A stretch of 64,000 nucleotides of DNA from Datnioides undecimradiatus (GCA_008933995.1 WARS01000031.1:214001-278000), one strand, 5' to 3'. Positions 38,301 to 51,544 are shown, counted from the first letter of the stretch. Numbers and translations are program-made. The notes: generated by a model not told the origin, from the letters alone.

Positions 38301-38433
38301 ATCCAATGCAAAAAATCCGCTACTCAAGTCTTAAATTTGATCATCAAATAGAAATCTCACAACCCCCGACTCCAAATGTCAAGCCCCAAAAAATTTAACC
38401 CGGATCCACAAAACAGACTGTGTGAGTAGTCGC

Positions 38434-38471
38434 CCACCATGCTTGTGGGAAGATCGACTTTCTCATGGTGG
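38434..38471. other. Imperfect hairpin with 8-bp outer stem
   Basis: CCACCATG (38434-38441) pairs perfectly with CATGGTGG (38464-38471). Inside, GGGAAG can pair loosely with CTTTCT after a bulge. Shorter than a typical microRNA precursor. Confidence 0.45.
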
Positions 38472-38779
38472 TGTGCTGTAACGGCAACACCTTGATTTCT
38501 CTGAATAATTTCCATGACAATGGGGTCTTTGTATAGTTGTGCATTGTTTTGGTTTACTCAAATAGTGGAGGGGGTTATTGTTTCCAATATGTTAATGCTG
38601 TTTTTTCCTGCAGGAATACTGTCTTTGAAGTAATCTCTTTGAGTGTGTTTGGTTCAAGTACCATTCTCAGGGGAGGGGGTTGAACTTCTAAATTGTAATT
38701 TTCCTCTCACCACCCTTGAACAGTCTTACTATGGCAAATCTAACCTTGAGCCGTCAAAACAGATAAATCCACGCAGATT

Positions 38780-38960
38780 GTATTCTGATTAGATTATCTG
38801 CTTAATCTGCAACACATGCATGGAACTGCAAGCAGTGGGAATGCCACTTGCAAGGCAAAGTAAATGCAATAATAGCTGGATGCTAATACTTGCTGGCACG
38901 CAGAGATGATACCAGGGGCAAACGATATTAATGGAGCACTGATCCAACAGCTAACAATAA
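38780..38960. promoter_or_regulatory. Candidate non-coding element with TAATC cluster
   Basis: Three OTX/paired-type cores lie within 21 bp: GATTA at 38787 and 38792 and TAATC at 38803. The next 150 bp look unique and moderately GC-rich, with further AT-rich homeodomain-like cores. The cluster is denser than the surroundings, but base composition alone could produce it. Confidence 0.3.
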
Positions 38961-40405
38961 CGCGATTTATAAAACAAAAAGCTGATTTATACGCATGAGT
39001 TCTCTAAAAGCCCTTTTCATAAAGGAAAAAAATTCCAGGAAGTCAAGAACCATTTTAGGTACTTAGGAACTTTTACTCATAAATTAATGTTTGTTGGGTT
39101 TCAGTATGAGCACTGTGTGTATGTGTGAGTGGGAACTATATGTGTGCAGGTGTGCCTGTGTCTTTGCATCCTTACAGACATTTTTCAAGTTTGAGTGTGT
39201 GTTGTCGATGACTGATGGATGTGATTCTTTTTACCGTTCTGCAGGCTCCAGCAGACAATCCTTGCTTTTTACCTTTGATTAAGGTTCTCTGCAGTATAAA
39301 TTTGACACCTGCCGCTGTTCTGCACCACTCAACTCTGAAAAGTTCACTAAAATAAGTGTTTTGATCCGAGATGTGGCAGCTATTAGGGCTTGAAATCCTT
39401 GTCTCTGGCAGTAATTCATAGCTTTGCTTTTGATGGATTTGAAAAGAAGTATAATGAAAAAGGTCTGATTTGTTATATTTAAAAATTTCCTAACTGTCTT
39501 TTTGAATGCGAAGAAATTCTGTGGTCCTTCCTCATTATTTTAGCAGAAAATAACAGTTGTTGAAAACAAACACATATTTTGGAAGTAGAATGGATGTTGT
39601 ATAGGAAAAACAATTGATGGGGTCTGATCCATATGCCTGATGAATTGATGGGGTAGATTTGAAAGACAGCAATCCAGCCGTAATCCCGTTTGAGTGGATT
39701 TAGGAGCAACCAACTGGAAGACCAATGTAACTTCAAAATCTTGTAAAGATGTCCAGTCAATGTTATTCAAAACAATGAAATTCAATTACAATCCATTTCA
39801 TTTTTTTCATCCGCTGTTGGCAACCAGAAAGGAAAAAGCACAACAAACACAATGTGGTCATTTCACTGTTGGAGACACTATAAGAAAATAATTGAGAGCA
39901 AATCATTTTGCTGTCATTACAAACTTCAGTGGCAGAGAATCTCAGGGTTCTGTGAGTCCACTCAGAGTATATGATTTTTCATTCATTGAACAAAGTCCTT
40001 GAACTTATATTCTTAGGTACAGCTGATTCCGAGGGTTTTGGTATGTGGTAAAGCTTCCTGCTGTCGCTCAGTCTTTCTTTTATCCAAGGCAGAGAACAAC
40101 TTGACTGAGATTTTCCTCTATTGATTAGATGAGTGCTCTTGTTTTGAATGGCGACAAAATGCATTCCCAAGAAGGCTGTTTGTGTAACTGAAGCCAATCA
40201 GCAAACCAAAGCTACATTTGTACATTATTATTAATATGTACTTATTACCTTTACGTTGTGAAGCCATTTGCCAACTCTCTCCTGTGGTGAGGCACCACAA
40301 GTTTGAAGTTTTGAGTATATTTCTGAAAGTGGCTCAGTTTATAACTGGCATGAAACTATGCAAATCTGACTCCTTTAAAACTCCTTTATTCTGATGTAGA
40401 CTGTC

Positions 40406-40436
<31 letters not shown>
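40406..40436. repeat. (TA)n microsatellite with central G
   Basis: TATA alternation interrupted by a single GTA. Each half is self-complementary, so the tract can extrude as a cruciform. Confidence 0.9.
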
Positions 40437-43060
40437 GAGATATTCCATCATTCTAGTTGTTTTTATTATAGCAAACATGTTGCTCCTCATTATTGAACGG
40501 CTTCATTTAGCTGTGGGTATATGAAACCCCACATAGCACCCTGTTTTATGTTGAGTTGCACCTTATTTGTCTCTGTTTCTTACAAGACCAAAGGATTTAC
40601 CAGTGACCTGTAGTGGAGTAACCAAACATAAATACATATATAAATTAATTAAATCACTGCGTTAAATTAATTCTTTTTTACAAACAAGATGATGTAAGCA
40701 TTGCAGTGTTTAGGTAATGTTACAGAGAAACATTTTTTCTCTGCATTTTAAATCATACAGTCATGATATTATTACCAGTTAATGTTATCACTGTAAACCT
40801 GAGCGAGGAGTCCTTGATGTTGAATGATTATCATACTGTATTCAAATAAGAAATCACATTCTGTACTGAACACAGCATATTGAGTTGTTCTGGGTTGATT
40901 CCACTTAACCTTTAAGGCTAAACAAGATGACAAGTATATTTAAAGGCAAAAACGATTACCTTTAGTCGAGTACTTATGCTGCATGCAGTGTTTGTACAGT
41001 AAGAAAAGATAAGTGATCAAAATGAAGTGCTCCGTTATGATATTGTGGATGGCTTCTCGTTTAAATCAAAGGATGTACTCACCTCTATACAAATCAAACT
41101 CCGTAGCTACAGATGCACAGAACTGACTTAGATTCTTGGGCCCACCAGCTATGACATGATGAGTGTAATGAAAAAATAATTACAAGAGGAGAATGTATTC
41201 AGTAAGATACATCAGTTAGGTCCATCTGGCATGGTGCTGTATGTTGTATGAAGTCTAAATTGTTCCCGAAAAACAGCAGCAGATCAAACTGCAAAATGAT
41301 TCTGTGCTCCGTGGTTTGCCCTATGTTTCTGACGTTTGAAATTTGTGAAAGAAGCAGAGACTGAATAACTGAAAAATAATCAATATATATTTGGCTTGTG
41401 GCATAAAGAGCTTAATGCTTTTTAATGTAACCTACAATGAGAGGTGCAGAGGGTGAAAGTGGAGGCGGACAGCTAAATAGACTGCCTTTGTGTAGTGGCT
41501 ATCTCAATATACTTCGCTGCCAGTTCACAGTTCACATGCTGCGCTATGAGGTAACGGGGAGGAGAGGGCAGGGTCTCTCAACGTAGCAAGGTTGTTACCT
41601 GAACATGTGATGTTCATCAACTCAAACCACTCTGCATCTTGTTCATTTTATGCAGACTTAGTGAACAAATCCTGTGCATCATTGCTCCCCTGAAAGCACA
41701 CATCTTTATTCTCCCCACGGTCTAAAGAATGCCTTTGTATATAATGAAGGAAGTAAAAATGATAGCAATTTTGCAAATGACATATTGAATATCATTACTT
41801 ATACCATTAATTATGTGTAGCAGTCAGTGCCCCTGCACAGTCTGGCCACTTGTCCTTTATTTCCAAAGGTTAGCTCCACAGTTGAGCCTGCAGCTATTTT
41901 ATTTGACAGAGCCTGAGCTTGTTGCAGCAGGCTGTCAGGTTTTGTTGGTGCATAATAAAAGCTAAAATAATATTGACATTTTTGCTCTGATTAAAAAAAA
42001 AATGCTTTGAGTATCTACAATAGGTAACAAAGACAATAGATGATTGGGGAACTTTCTGGAGGTGCTGTTCAACAATTAATTATTGAATCCAACCAGCATC
42101 TAATGTGTCGCTATCAGCTTTAACGCTTGGGTTTGGATGATTTAGTCTTTAAAATGTCTTCTAAAAATACAACTGATGTAAGTGCAGTGAATCATCCATT
42201 AGTGTGACTCTAGTTTCTACCATCTGGCTACACTGAGGCTTGTGATCACATGATGTTGATAATATACACATACAATAACAGAAGGCACAGCACAAGGCTT
42301 TTATTCAGTGATGTTCTGTTGCACACAAACAGGAAATCTTTCTATAGCGTGTGGGAAGTCTATGTGGACTGAAACCATAGTAAATAAAATAACGTCAGTA
42401 TATTGCAAAAGCAGCGAGACTTTTTCCAATCTTGGCTGCTTCCTCTGTATTCCTACCCATCTATGAGAGAACTGGGTATGGAAGTTATTCTGTGTTTCTC
42501 CTTTATGTTTTAGTCCTGTGGTAGTTGGAACTGGGGTTTACCATCGTTGAAATCAATAAATGTCAGATGCCATCTTAGCACCATTATTTATTTATTTTTT
42601 TTCACATAAGCAAAAAAGATCACTTTTGTCTCAGTGATCAGGTCTACATTTTGAGTGCATTGGTGGAGGATTTAACACGCATGTTTTAATCAGCCAAATG
42701 TAATGATCTACATTAATGGTGTCCGTGTACTAATCCATGGACAATAGCCTACAAATTATAGATGATTTGTGCTTTCTGAGGTATGGTTGTTTGAGCTAGC
42801 TATCCATAATCAGTGCATTAACTACAGAAGATGGCAATTGGCACACCCCAAGTTTGAATAAGCAGCAGGAGTACTGGTATAGGATGCCAAGCAATGCAGT
42901 GCTGTGGATGGCGTCAGCAGCAAAATGTATTCTAGAAGACCTGTGTAAAAAAAAAAGTTAAAATCTTTGAAAGTTTTTGCCATATTTAGAATATTTTTTC
43001 CCCACTTTATTTTACTGTCAGATGGTCCTTTCCAACAGGAAGCTAAAGCTTTATATTCAT
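40437..43060. other. Non-coding DNA, no gene seen
   Basis: No exon, RNA gene or clear repeat. A stretch at 41505-41600 is richer in G and C and includes a short duplicated AGTTCAC, but has no further identifiable structure. Confidence 0.7.
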
Positions 43061-43320
43061 CTACACTCCCTTCACATCCACCAGACTCCTAAACAATAAT
43101 AATTTTACCTTGCAGATCACGGGAATTGCTGGTCTATCACTTCCTGTTATTTTGTGAATTTGATGTGTTAAAATGTCCAATGGAGTCAGTGTTTGACAAA
43201 CAACTCCTGTGTTCTGTGAGCTAAAATAAGTGTTTATGTCTGGTGACTTTGGAGAGTGCCAGAAGGGTTGCCTGACAGCATGGTTGAGTGGTGTAATTCT
43301 TCTTAACATAGTGTACACTT
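43061..43320 (-). mobile_element. Possible degenerate teleost interspersed repeat
   Basis: On the minus strand the stretch reads like part of a repeat I associate with percomorph genomes: blocks equivalent to ACACTGACTCCATTGGACA, CATCAAATTCACAAAATAAC and GAGTCTGGTGG. I am not sure of the family, limits or completeness. The open frame through it shows no domain. The downstream part to about 43500, with an ACCAATCAGA block at 43458, may belong too. Confidence 0.35.
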
Positions 43321-43800
43321 AAGTTAGTAAGTTAGCTTTCTTTTAGCTTCCTCTGCCACCATCTACAGTAGGTAATACATTGACTATGGCTATATATACC
43401 TCCTATAACCCAACTCCCAAAAACCTTAAAACGCTTTGCTTTGTTCTGATGTTCAACCAATCAGATAACTCAGCTCTGAGTAATGACATCACTGTCTGCA
43501 ACTTTTAACGTCTTAATAACCACAGCAGTGACAAAGCAACATTTGTCTCATTTAAGGAGCACTTGAGCTATATTTCATTCATTCAGGCATATTGTTAGTT
43601 GGGTATGTGTAGTTAAGGGATGAATTCGATTGTGCCTGTCTTTCTGTGGGACTGTGGGCATTAATAATTGTCAGCGTTTCAATTATTTCAGTTAAATAGG
43701 GCAACACTGTGGATTAAACACACAGGCCATACACGGAAATCCTTTTTACTTTAACATAACACAATGTACTCTCTCCGGTTTAGTGTCAATAAGTAAATAT

Positions 43801-43820
43801 GACAGCTTGTGACAGCTTGT
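43801..43820. repeat. Perfect 10-bp tandem duplication
   Basis: GACAGCTTGT occurs twice in direct tandem with no mismatch, followed by the start of a third copy (GA). Confidence 0.9.
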
Positions 43821-43822
43821 GA

Positions 43823-46205
43823 TTTTCCAGCACCAACAATAAATACGACAAACAAGAAGAAGGAGACTGGGTCTGTGTGCCTCATATCTCCTTGCACACA
43901 TACCTCATAGTGTTTTAATCAAATTATGTTAGCAGTGAACTGAATATTGTCCTTATGATAACTCTGTGTGTTCAAGTGTTTGAACAAATGAAGTGATGAG
44001 AACCAGTGTTTTTGGCAACTCTGTAGAGCAAAGGAGAACTGCAGAATATGGTAATACGGTATTTACCTATGGGTTTGTCACTATAAAGGCCAACCAATCA
44101 GTTTACATCTAGTCATGTCAACAATTACTGATATAATAATATAAGTAATAATAAGTAGTGCCCCCTTTAAGGACCTTTTGACCACTTTAGAATTACCTTT
44201 GATGTGTTGGTCCCACTAGTAAATCAGATATTTCACCAGTGCACGCACAAGGATACTTGTCCAAGCCACAGAGGTAATGTGATTCACATTTGGCAGTAGT
44301 TTGGTGGCAGTAATGTACAGCAAATGGGCAGTCTGTTCTCATTCACCTGTTGTCATATACGTTTTGTTCCCACCATCAACCATGACTTTGAGTACAGACT
44401 CACAAGTTATCCTTAAACATGGGTTTTTGATAAGGTTTGAAAGGGCTGTAGAGCAGTGTCCAAAATACCTGTAAACCCTACAACTGTCAGCTAATTTTCT
44501 AAAAAGGCAACAATAATTAACAATATCAGTTAGCAATTAACAATACCTGAACCTGTTATTTGAATTTTATATGTAATGAGTACTCGTCTTAATTCTTCCA
44601 TCCCTTAAAAGTTGACTTATGCCTCTTGACAGCACAAATGCCACAACTTTGCTATGCGTCAGTTCACCTCTGTTCTGGACACCTGTTTGACGTATAAAAG
44701 ATTTTATTGATTGACTTTGAAACATTGTCGTATGCGGCCTCGAGCTGCAACACATGACGGACTTTTTATCCTCCAGTGACCCAGTGTATGGCTTCAGACC
44801 CTCAGGCGTGGTCCTTGCTACTCCAAAGTTGAGGCTGAAGGCCTAAAGGCAATTGGTTTATTTTCCCGCTGATGAACCCCTGAGGCAACTACTTCTACTG
44901 GCAATAATAACATATCATGTTGTATGCAGCGAGAATCTGAATGTTCATTACAATATCCATAGTTCTCTCACTTCCCATTACGGTGATGGAATGTGGTTTC
45001 TTTACTGCTCAGTTTCATTTAACAGCCAGTAAATAACAACAAATAGAACTTAAGGTGTTTGATGTAAAGTAGCTATAAAAGAGCTCCAGCAGAGCTTGTT
45101 TGAAGCCACTACATTGTTGTTACCACCCAACAAAACCAACATTTGACCAATAACATGATTTAACAAGTCACACAACACCAGGCTGCTCAACGGTGCGCCA
45201 CTGCTGTCCATAGCAAAAAGCTTGTAGCGTGTTTCTTCTCCAGTACGAAGGTCAAAGGCATGATTTGTGCTTCATGGAACCCATGACCACACCCAACAGT
45301 GATGTCACAGCTTTCTGACACATCCTGCATTATACTTCTTCATGACTGCAAGTTAAACCTCCCTGGGTTGGTAAAAAGAAGGTTTACAGAGGGTGTTAGG
45401 TTAACATGAAAGCAGCTGCTAGACTAACATCCCCACAAACAGCTTGGTTCTGTGTTTGTATTATCTCCCAGTGTTCTGATGTCTTTCTGGTGTTTTTGTG
45501 TCTTTTTGACTGGCCGACTATTTTGTGCCTGTCAGACTTGGCTCACTCCATATTTTTAATGTCACTTTATTCTTCTGCTACAAACAAGATTGTGCTGATA
45601 ATGATAGCAGCCCTGGTCACAGCTAATAAGCCTTTAGTGTAATTTACCAACCCTCCGCAACTTTTCAAATCATTGAAGGCTTGACATTCAAAGTACTTAT
45701 TGCTTCAAGCTGCCAGTTGGAAACCCAGACTATTCTGTTACGTATAGTGTAGTCATTACAGAGTAATGATAAACATGAAAGTGAGAGGGATGGAGAGATT
45801 GTCCATGCATGACAAAACTTTGATTTCAGTCTGTTATACACCAACCAAAAAGTGATCATTACTATGAGTATCATGTTGATCCTTATACATGAATACTTTA
45901 GATAGTGATTTCTATTCCATAGGTCAAATATTATCAATAATGCAGTCAAAGAGGCCTTGATTTCTGTGAAATGCTAAAATTGAATCCGTCCCAACTCATA
46001 TTGACTCATTCATCTTTTGAACCTTGAAGAAAATGGATTCAGGTATTGGGTGAAAAAGTAAAAAAGAAAAGCAAATTAGAGTACTTACCTCATGTAACTT
46101 TTTTAAGTGCTGAAAGATTGCTTTTCTTTCATGCCTGGTAACTCCCATTACATACCACCCAGGGGGTGAGAAATCAATTTGTGAGGTTTAAACACAAATG
46201 CAGGA
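43823..46205. other. Non-coding DNA, no gene seen
   Basis: No supported gene. Contains a short direct repeat AATTAACAATA at 44515 and 44535. Otherwise unique AT-rich sequence. Confidence 0.7.
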
Positions 46206-46256
46206 TTTTTATTTATTTATTTATTTTTTTGCGGTCACTATTAAATAAATAAATAG
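46206..46256. repeat. ATTT/AAAT inverted microsatellite
   Basis: An (ATTT)n run (46206-46230) is followed 20 bases later by an (AAAT)n run (46240-46256). The arms 46210-46222 and 46243-46255 are perfect 13-bp complements. The pairing can slide in 4-base steps because each arm is a tandem repeat. Confidence 0.85.
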
Positions 46257-49200
46257 AAAATAATCTAAATCACTCTATGTGTCTTGTGGGCAGTAAATCA
46301 ATCTGTTATTCTTTGTCTTCAGTGATTGCTAAATAATACTTTCAAATTCCTTAAGGTTTCTCCTCTCGCACATTTTTCATGCTATTAGTTTCGGCTTTAT
46401 TGTTTGTAGAATCCATTTAATGTCATATCCTTTAGCTTCCCAGTTATACAAAAAATCCTAAATCCTAACTGTGATTTAAGATCATTCGTCTATCATTTGG
46501 TTAATAACATTATCGGTTATATGAATAACTGTACACCTTCCTATAACTTGTGTCAAAGAGATACTTCTGTCCATGCCTTGCTGTTGTGCTTTTCAGTCAC
46601 AAAATTTGAAACCTGTCTAAGAAAAAGGCAGCAATGTAAGGAAAAATGGTAACCAGCACCAACAAATCCCTATCATTAGAGTAAGTGAACTGTATCAAAT
46701 GACTAGACTAGGGTAGAAAGGTAATTATTATGGGTTAATGCAAAAAGATTTGCATCAGAGCAGAAGCAATTAATAATGCGATGTTGTGGCATTTTGGCTG
46801 AAAAATACTCCATAATGTAGCAAGTTAGCCAATGTGCCTTCTCTACACCCTCAAAGTGCTAAACAGTGTTCAAAGTGGTCTCCTCTGAAAGATGTGCTGA
46901 TGATCATGGTAATCAACCTGCTTTTCAGAAAGGATGCCAGTGGATCACACTTTAAAATTTCTCAGCAAAAGCTCAGAAAGTTGTTAAAAAAATTATTTCT
47001 TTCTAAACTACACGTCAAGCCTTTGAGTAGCAACAAACGCATGAGGACATTCGAACATGACACATTGGCATTTAGATCTTTTTGTTTGTTTCTTTAGGTT
47101 TTAGCCCGCTCTCTGACGCTCTGAACTAACAGCTACCGTTGGTCTAAATACCATGAATTCAGCTGTGCTATATCATCAATCTAAGCAAACAACTGTCAAT
47201 GTGTTCTCTGTACTCTGCATAAGATAACGCACATTCACATATGGTAACTGTTACAAATATTGTGAAATGAGACAATACTGCAGCCTACACACTTAAAACT
47301 AAAAACATTATTGTAGTTTGTTGTTAAAGTTATATGTGTATTTCATTAGGGGATACCGTTTTTAATAATTTCATCAACACTGGATTTTTCTTATGTAAAA
47401 TCAAATTACAGAGTGATTTTCATGAGTAACTCATTCCCGCAGACACACCTGAACTTCTCAATCCAAACTCCAACACTTACATTGTCTTATAAAACATCCC
47501 TCCCTCTTAATCCTTCTCTTTCTGTATCCCATTCATATTCTAGTGCTCTGTTGCACTCTGTTTATTGTATTCATCTGTCTTATGTTCCCTTTCTAGCCCC
47601 AACTTCTCTTTCCTTCAGTCTCTGCCCTTTGTTCCCCTCCCTTATTCTCTCTGCCTTGTGCTGTCTACTTACCTCATTCACACTAACGGCTGCATCTCTA
47701 ATAACTATTGAAGGATGGTCACAGTTTTTTCTTTTCTTCTTGACTCATATCTACCTCTGGGAGCTAGTTAGGCCCACCACATGAGAGATGAATGGAGGAT
47801 CAAATGCAATAAAGTATTCTCAGATTTTGTATTTCCCAACATTCTCACAGGAGTGGAGCAGGTATGTAGGGAAAGAAGTCACTTAGAATTGCCCTTGTAT
47901 TGCTTGAGGATGTCAGGAGACTTTAGAGACTTTAAGATTTTCCTTGTTTGTGTTTCTGGATTTTGCCATCAAACAGCTGTGTGCATGGATTTAAAAGAAG
48001 CATTTAAATGAAGATGAGATTTCAGTTACTTGAGAGGCATTGATATACAGTATATTGTTGTTTGAACAGTGGGCATTTGAGAATACTGTAGATATCCCAA
48101 CCTAGATATTCTGATGTGTGGTTTTATGTGAGCACTTGGAAAAGGGTCTCAGAGTTTTTATTTTTTTACAGTATCAAAGGGGGCAACACTGCTTGTGGCT
48201 ATACAAGCTTGACACCAATCGGCTTGTGTGTTTTCCTGTAACATTTATAGAATGTGTGTCTTTCACTGTGTGCTGATCTGTAGGTCAATCATCACAATAA
48301 CTGTGAGTGGGAAACCAAACACATGGCACAACTAACGTTTCACTTGTATTACACTCGTACTAACTCTCTTGAAGTTCTGTTATTGGCCTTTATTAAGGAA
48401 ATGTCACATGGATACACCTGTTCCCATTGCATGATTAATGTGAGTGTAAATGCTCATCACGCACACCATGGAAAGTTCCTCTTTATATTTTGATCAAATA
48501 AAACTTTGTGTAGAAGGACATCTGTCCCTTCATTTTCTGAATTAACTCAGCCAGATTAATTTTCATAGTTATAGAGGGCGGGGTTATTGGCAGTGTGAGG
48601 TTTTGATTAAAAAAGTAAAAACAGCTGCACTGTCATGCTAAAGAGATTCAGAACAGTTCAAACACAACACGTTCAGCTACTTTGATGTCTCTCTCTCTCT
48701 CTTTTATCTACTAAGCCATCATAATTATTGGTGACCATACAGTTCAATACAGGCTGCATGTTATGTCTCATATAATAACTCTCTTTGTAACCAGTAATCC
48801 ATAGGAAATGCCAATCCAGTTTTGACTCCAAGTCAAACTAAAGGTCCATTAGTGACGTGTTTTTGTTCCTCCTGTCAGATTTACATTACATTTAAAGCAT
48901 CTGAGGATGACAAAATATCATTGGCTTTTCTAGCATTGTGTTTGAAATACGTCGATTGTTTTAATATAAGTAATGAGGTGAAGTTATTTAAAATGTAAGT
49001 TTGTGCTATTGAAGTAAAATAGATTATTAAGCATTTTATCGGTGTGCAGCCCTCATCCTTTTCTACCAGCTTAGTCAGAAGAGCTGCTGGTTCTTGTTCT
49101 ATAATTCTTACATTTCTATGAATAATGGAGGAGACTTTCAGAGCGAAGGTGCATCCTGCACTCCTGAAGCCCAAGGTTCCCAATTAGAAGCGTCGATTGG

Positions 49201-50436
49201 TGCCAGAGCACATGTTTCTCCACTGTATTTGTTGGCACTTTTGAGATATACCCTCCTGAAGAATTAATGAAACCAGCAAACAAAGCAGCGCTTGCCACAG
49301 ATATTTCATGCTGCCTTCACAAAATTGCCACTGTGCAGCAAGAGATTGTCACATAGCAGGCCTGTGTGCTGCTGTTTTTTCTAAATGGCTGAGGGAGCAC
49401 AAATACATTGCCTTTGTGACTCTTTTGTTATGTGATAGTGCTAAGAAAATTAACTCGTACCGTATGTCATCAACAGACATTGTAATTATAGGTCAGAGGG
49501 CAAAGGTCATAGTCTTTGTTGAGTTTTGTAGAAGCAAATCACAGCAACTGAAATGCTTTTTCACCTCCACAAGCAATCGCTCCACACAAAAACTGTTTGG
49601 TGTTGTATTTTTTAGGAATTTTGGAATCGAATGCAGAGAAGTCCCAATCAGCCTTTTATTTTCTGAGTTTCTCATAGTGAACAGCCCCGACAAACCGTAG
49701 CCGGTAGCTCTCAGAACTGTACTGTAGATTCAAACTGCATGAAAGTTCACTGAGGTCTTGTTCATTTTATATTTATAAAAAAACATGGCCTGTTCCGTAA
49801 AGAAATAAGGCATGACTTCTTTGGCTTGCCAGTGAGTATGTCGGTTTTCTTGTTTTCCGAGAATATAGTCTCCCATGGAGCACAGCAGCTACCTCTAAGA
49901 CACACTGTGACAAAACTTTGGAGAAGAAATTGGGTTTTGGGCAAGTGTTCGTGTTACCAGCTGCCAGAATGTATCTTCCGTGTTTGGTTGACATCCTTAT
50001 GGCATTATTTGAGGTTTTATTCCACGCTGCTTTTCCTTTATTTTGTTTTTGCATTTTACATGATACCTCCTGTTGTTCGGCTCAGTAAAACAACAGCACC
50101 ATTAAAAGCATTTGTGTGTTCATATGCCTGAAGGAGATTAATTATTAAGATCCTCACATCATTCATTAACAATTGAAAAAAAGACAACAAATGACTCACA
50201 AAACAACATAGTTGCTGCACTAAGGTAAGCAATTAATAGTTTTGAAGAGTGTGGGGTAATTTTGTAAATGCAGACAATCTCCAGCAGGGTAGCATTGCAC
50301 CCTAGTGTCTGTTGGTTATAATAAAGTTAAACGGCTATATCCAGTGAGTTAGGTTCAAATCAGGAAACAATTTCACATTAGCAAGTCTGTTTTGGGAGAG
50401 ATGCTGCTTGGGAATGTGGATTATTTTTCTTTTCTC
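46257..50436. other. Non-coding DNA, no gene seen
   Basis: Open stretches of 123 codons (47413-47784) and 130 codons (49308-49700) on the plus strand lack any domain, and the first lies in a pyrimidine-rich tract. A (TC)7 run sits at 48688-48702. The stretch 49115-49370 is unique-looking and less AT-rich. A donor-like AAGGTAAGC at about 50223 has no open exon upstream. Confidence 0.75.
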
Positions 50437-50459
50437 AAAAAAAAAAAAAAAAAAAAAAA
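50437..50459. repeat. A23 homopolymer
   Basis: Twenty-three adenines in a row, the longest mononucleotide run in the window. It could be the tail of a retroposon on the plus strand, but I recognise no body upstream and see no target-site duplication. Confidence 0.9.
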
Positions 50460-50846
50460 GCCCTTACATTGCAACTGTGTGTGGTTAAGTTTAGGCTGCT
50501 GAGACCAGTTACTGTTGGTTACAGTTGGGAAAGATTGCGGTCATGGTTTAAAAAATAGATATTTCAGTGCTGACTGCTATAATGAGATGGGTCATGAAAG
50601 CTGTACACCAGTGTTAGAGGCAAATATTTCTCTATGCCCATTCACTATCCCTACACGCCACCATGACCTCCACAATTTTTGGCAGAATTAAATGAACATT
50701 AAATGCACTAAAAGTCTCAGGTTAAAGTTATCACTGCATATTTGCTTTAGAAATATGTCTGACCTGCATTACATTTCTCCCGACTGTAATTGCTTATCCA
50801 GAAATAGCAGCATGCATGTAATTGGTAAGAATGTCAGACATGAAGC

Positions 50847-50910
50847 CACACACACAGTATATACGAGCATATGCGCGCGCACACACACACCCACCCACGC
50901 ACACACTCAC
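50847..50910. repeat. CA/CG compound microsatellite
   Basis: CA repeats mixed with CGCGCG and CCAC units. From 50868 to 50890 purine and pyrimidine alternate perfectly through a CGCGCG core, the pattern most favourable to Z-DNA. Confidence 0.85.
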
Positions 50911-51470
50911 ATTGTCTACACAATGAGTCAATAATACAATTAATATGCCCTTTGATACACACAAATGGGTAGGGCGAGAAAATGCTGACACACAATGTCC
51001 CATACAATGCTCTTCCAGTTTAATTATAATACAGGAAGTCATTGGGCACATTGTAAAACTTTGTCTGTTGTTTACGATAGTAAAAAGTGTTATGACATCA
51101 GTCTCAAGATGCCATCCACATCTGCCTCAACGCTGACATTGTTTCAATAACACTCGTCTCACATTGAAATGAATTAGAAAAAGACTGCTGGTAATTAATG
51201 CAAGACTTGTGGTACAATACGCTGTTTGATCACATTTCTAATTATTTTCTCTAAGAAAATGATCTGCCTGTTGATATGATCAGTCTCATGCACTAGCAAT
51301 ATGAAAACAGTCATTTTTACAAATTATACTGAATGGAAGCTTTAAAGCCAGCAAGCTTGGCTGTGTAATGTGCATTGTATGTGAGAGTGTTTGTGGCTGT
51401 ACCATTTTCAATATGTCTCTATTCATGTGAAGGCTGTCCAGTGTCCTTGGACCTCCAACAGAGGTCAGTT

Positions 51471-51540
51471 ATCACAGGTTTCTCTCTTCTCTGTCTCAGT
51501 CCCTCACCTTCTCCCTCCCCCTCCCTCTCTCTCTCTCTGG
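51471..51540. repeat. Polypyrimidine tract with (CT)n core
   Basis: CT-rich sequence ending in a (CT)n core with CCCTCC units, broken by a few A and G. Strand asymmetry could allow triplex formation. Confidence 0.75.
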
Positions 51541-51544
51541 CTGT

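Larger units (their letters stand above)
30998..40405. other. Non-coding DNA, no gene seen
   Basis: The longest gap without any recognised repeat. No frame shows a plausible exon. Acceptor-like sites at about 33296 and 38613 open no exon with a usable donor. At 36531 the octamer ATGCAAAT is present by itself. Stretches at 31071, 35366, 38434 and 38787 are listed separately. A TAGC/GCATGCTAA-like stretch at 36477-36500 is too short to assign to a repeat. Confidence 0.75.

Noticed and set aside
49308..49700. 130-codon open stretch on the plus strand
   Set aside because: No recognisable domain and no supporting splice sites.
50083..50222. Possible exon ending at AAGGTAAGC
   Set aside because: All three frames contain stops between the acceptor-like site and the donor-like site.
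50345..50365. GGTTCAAATC, resembling a tRNA B box
   Set aside because: No A box at the right distance and no cloverleaf could be drawn.
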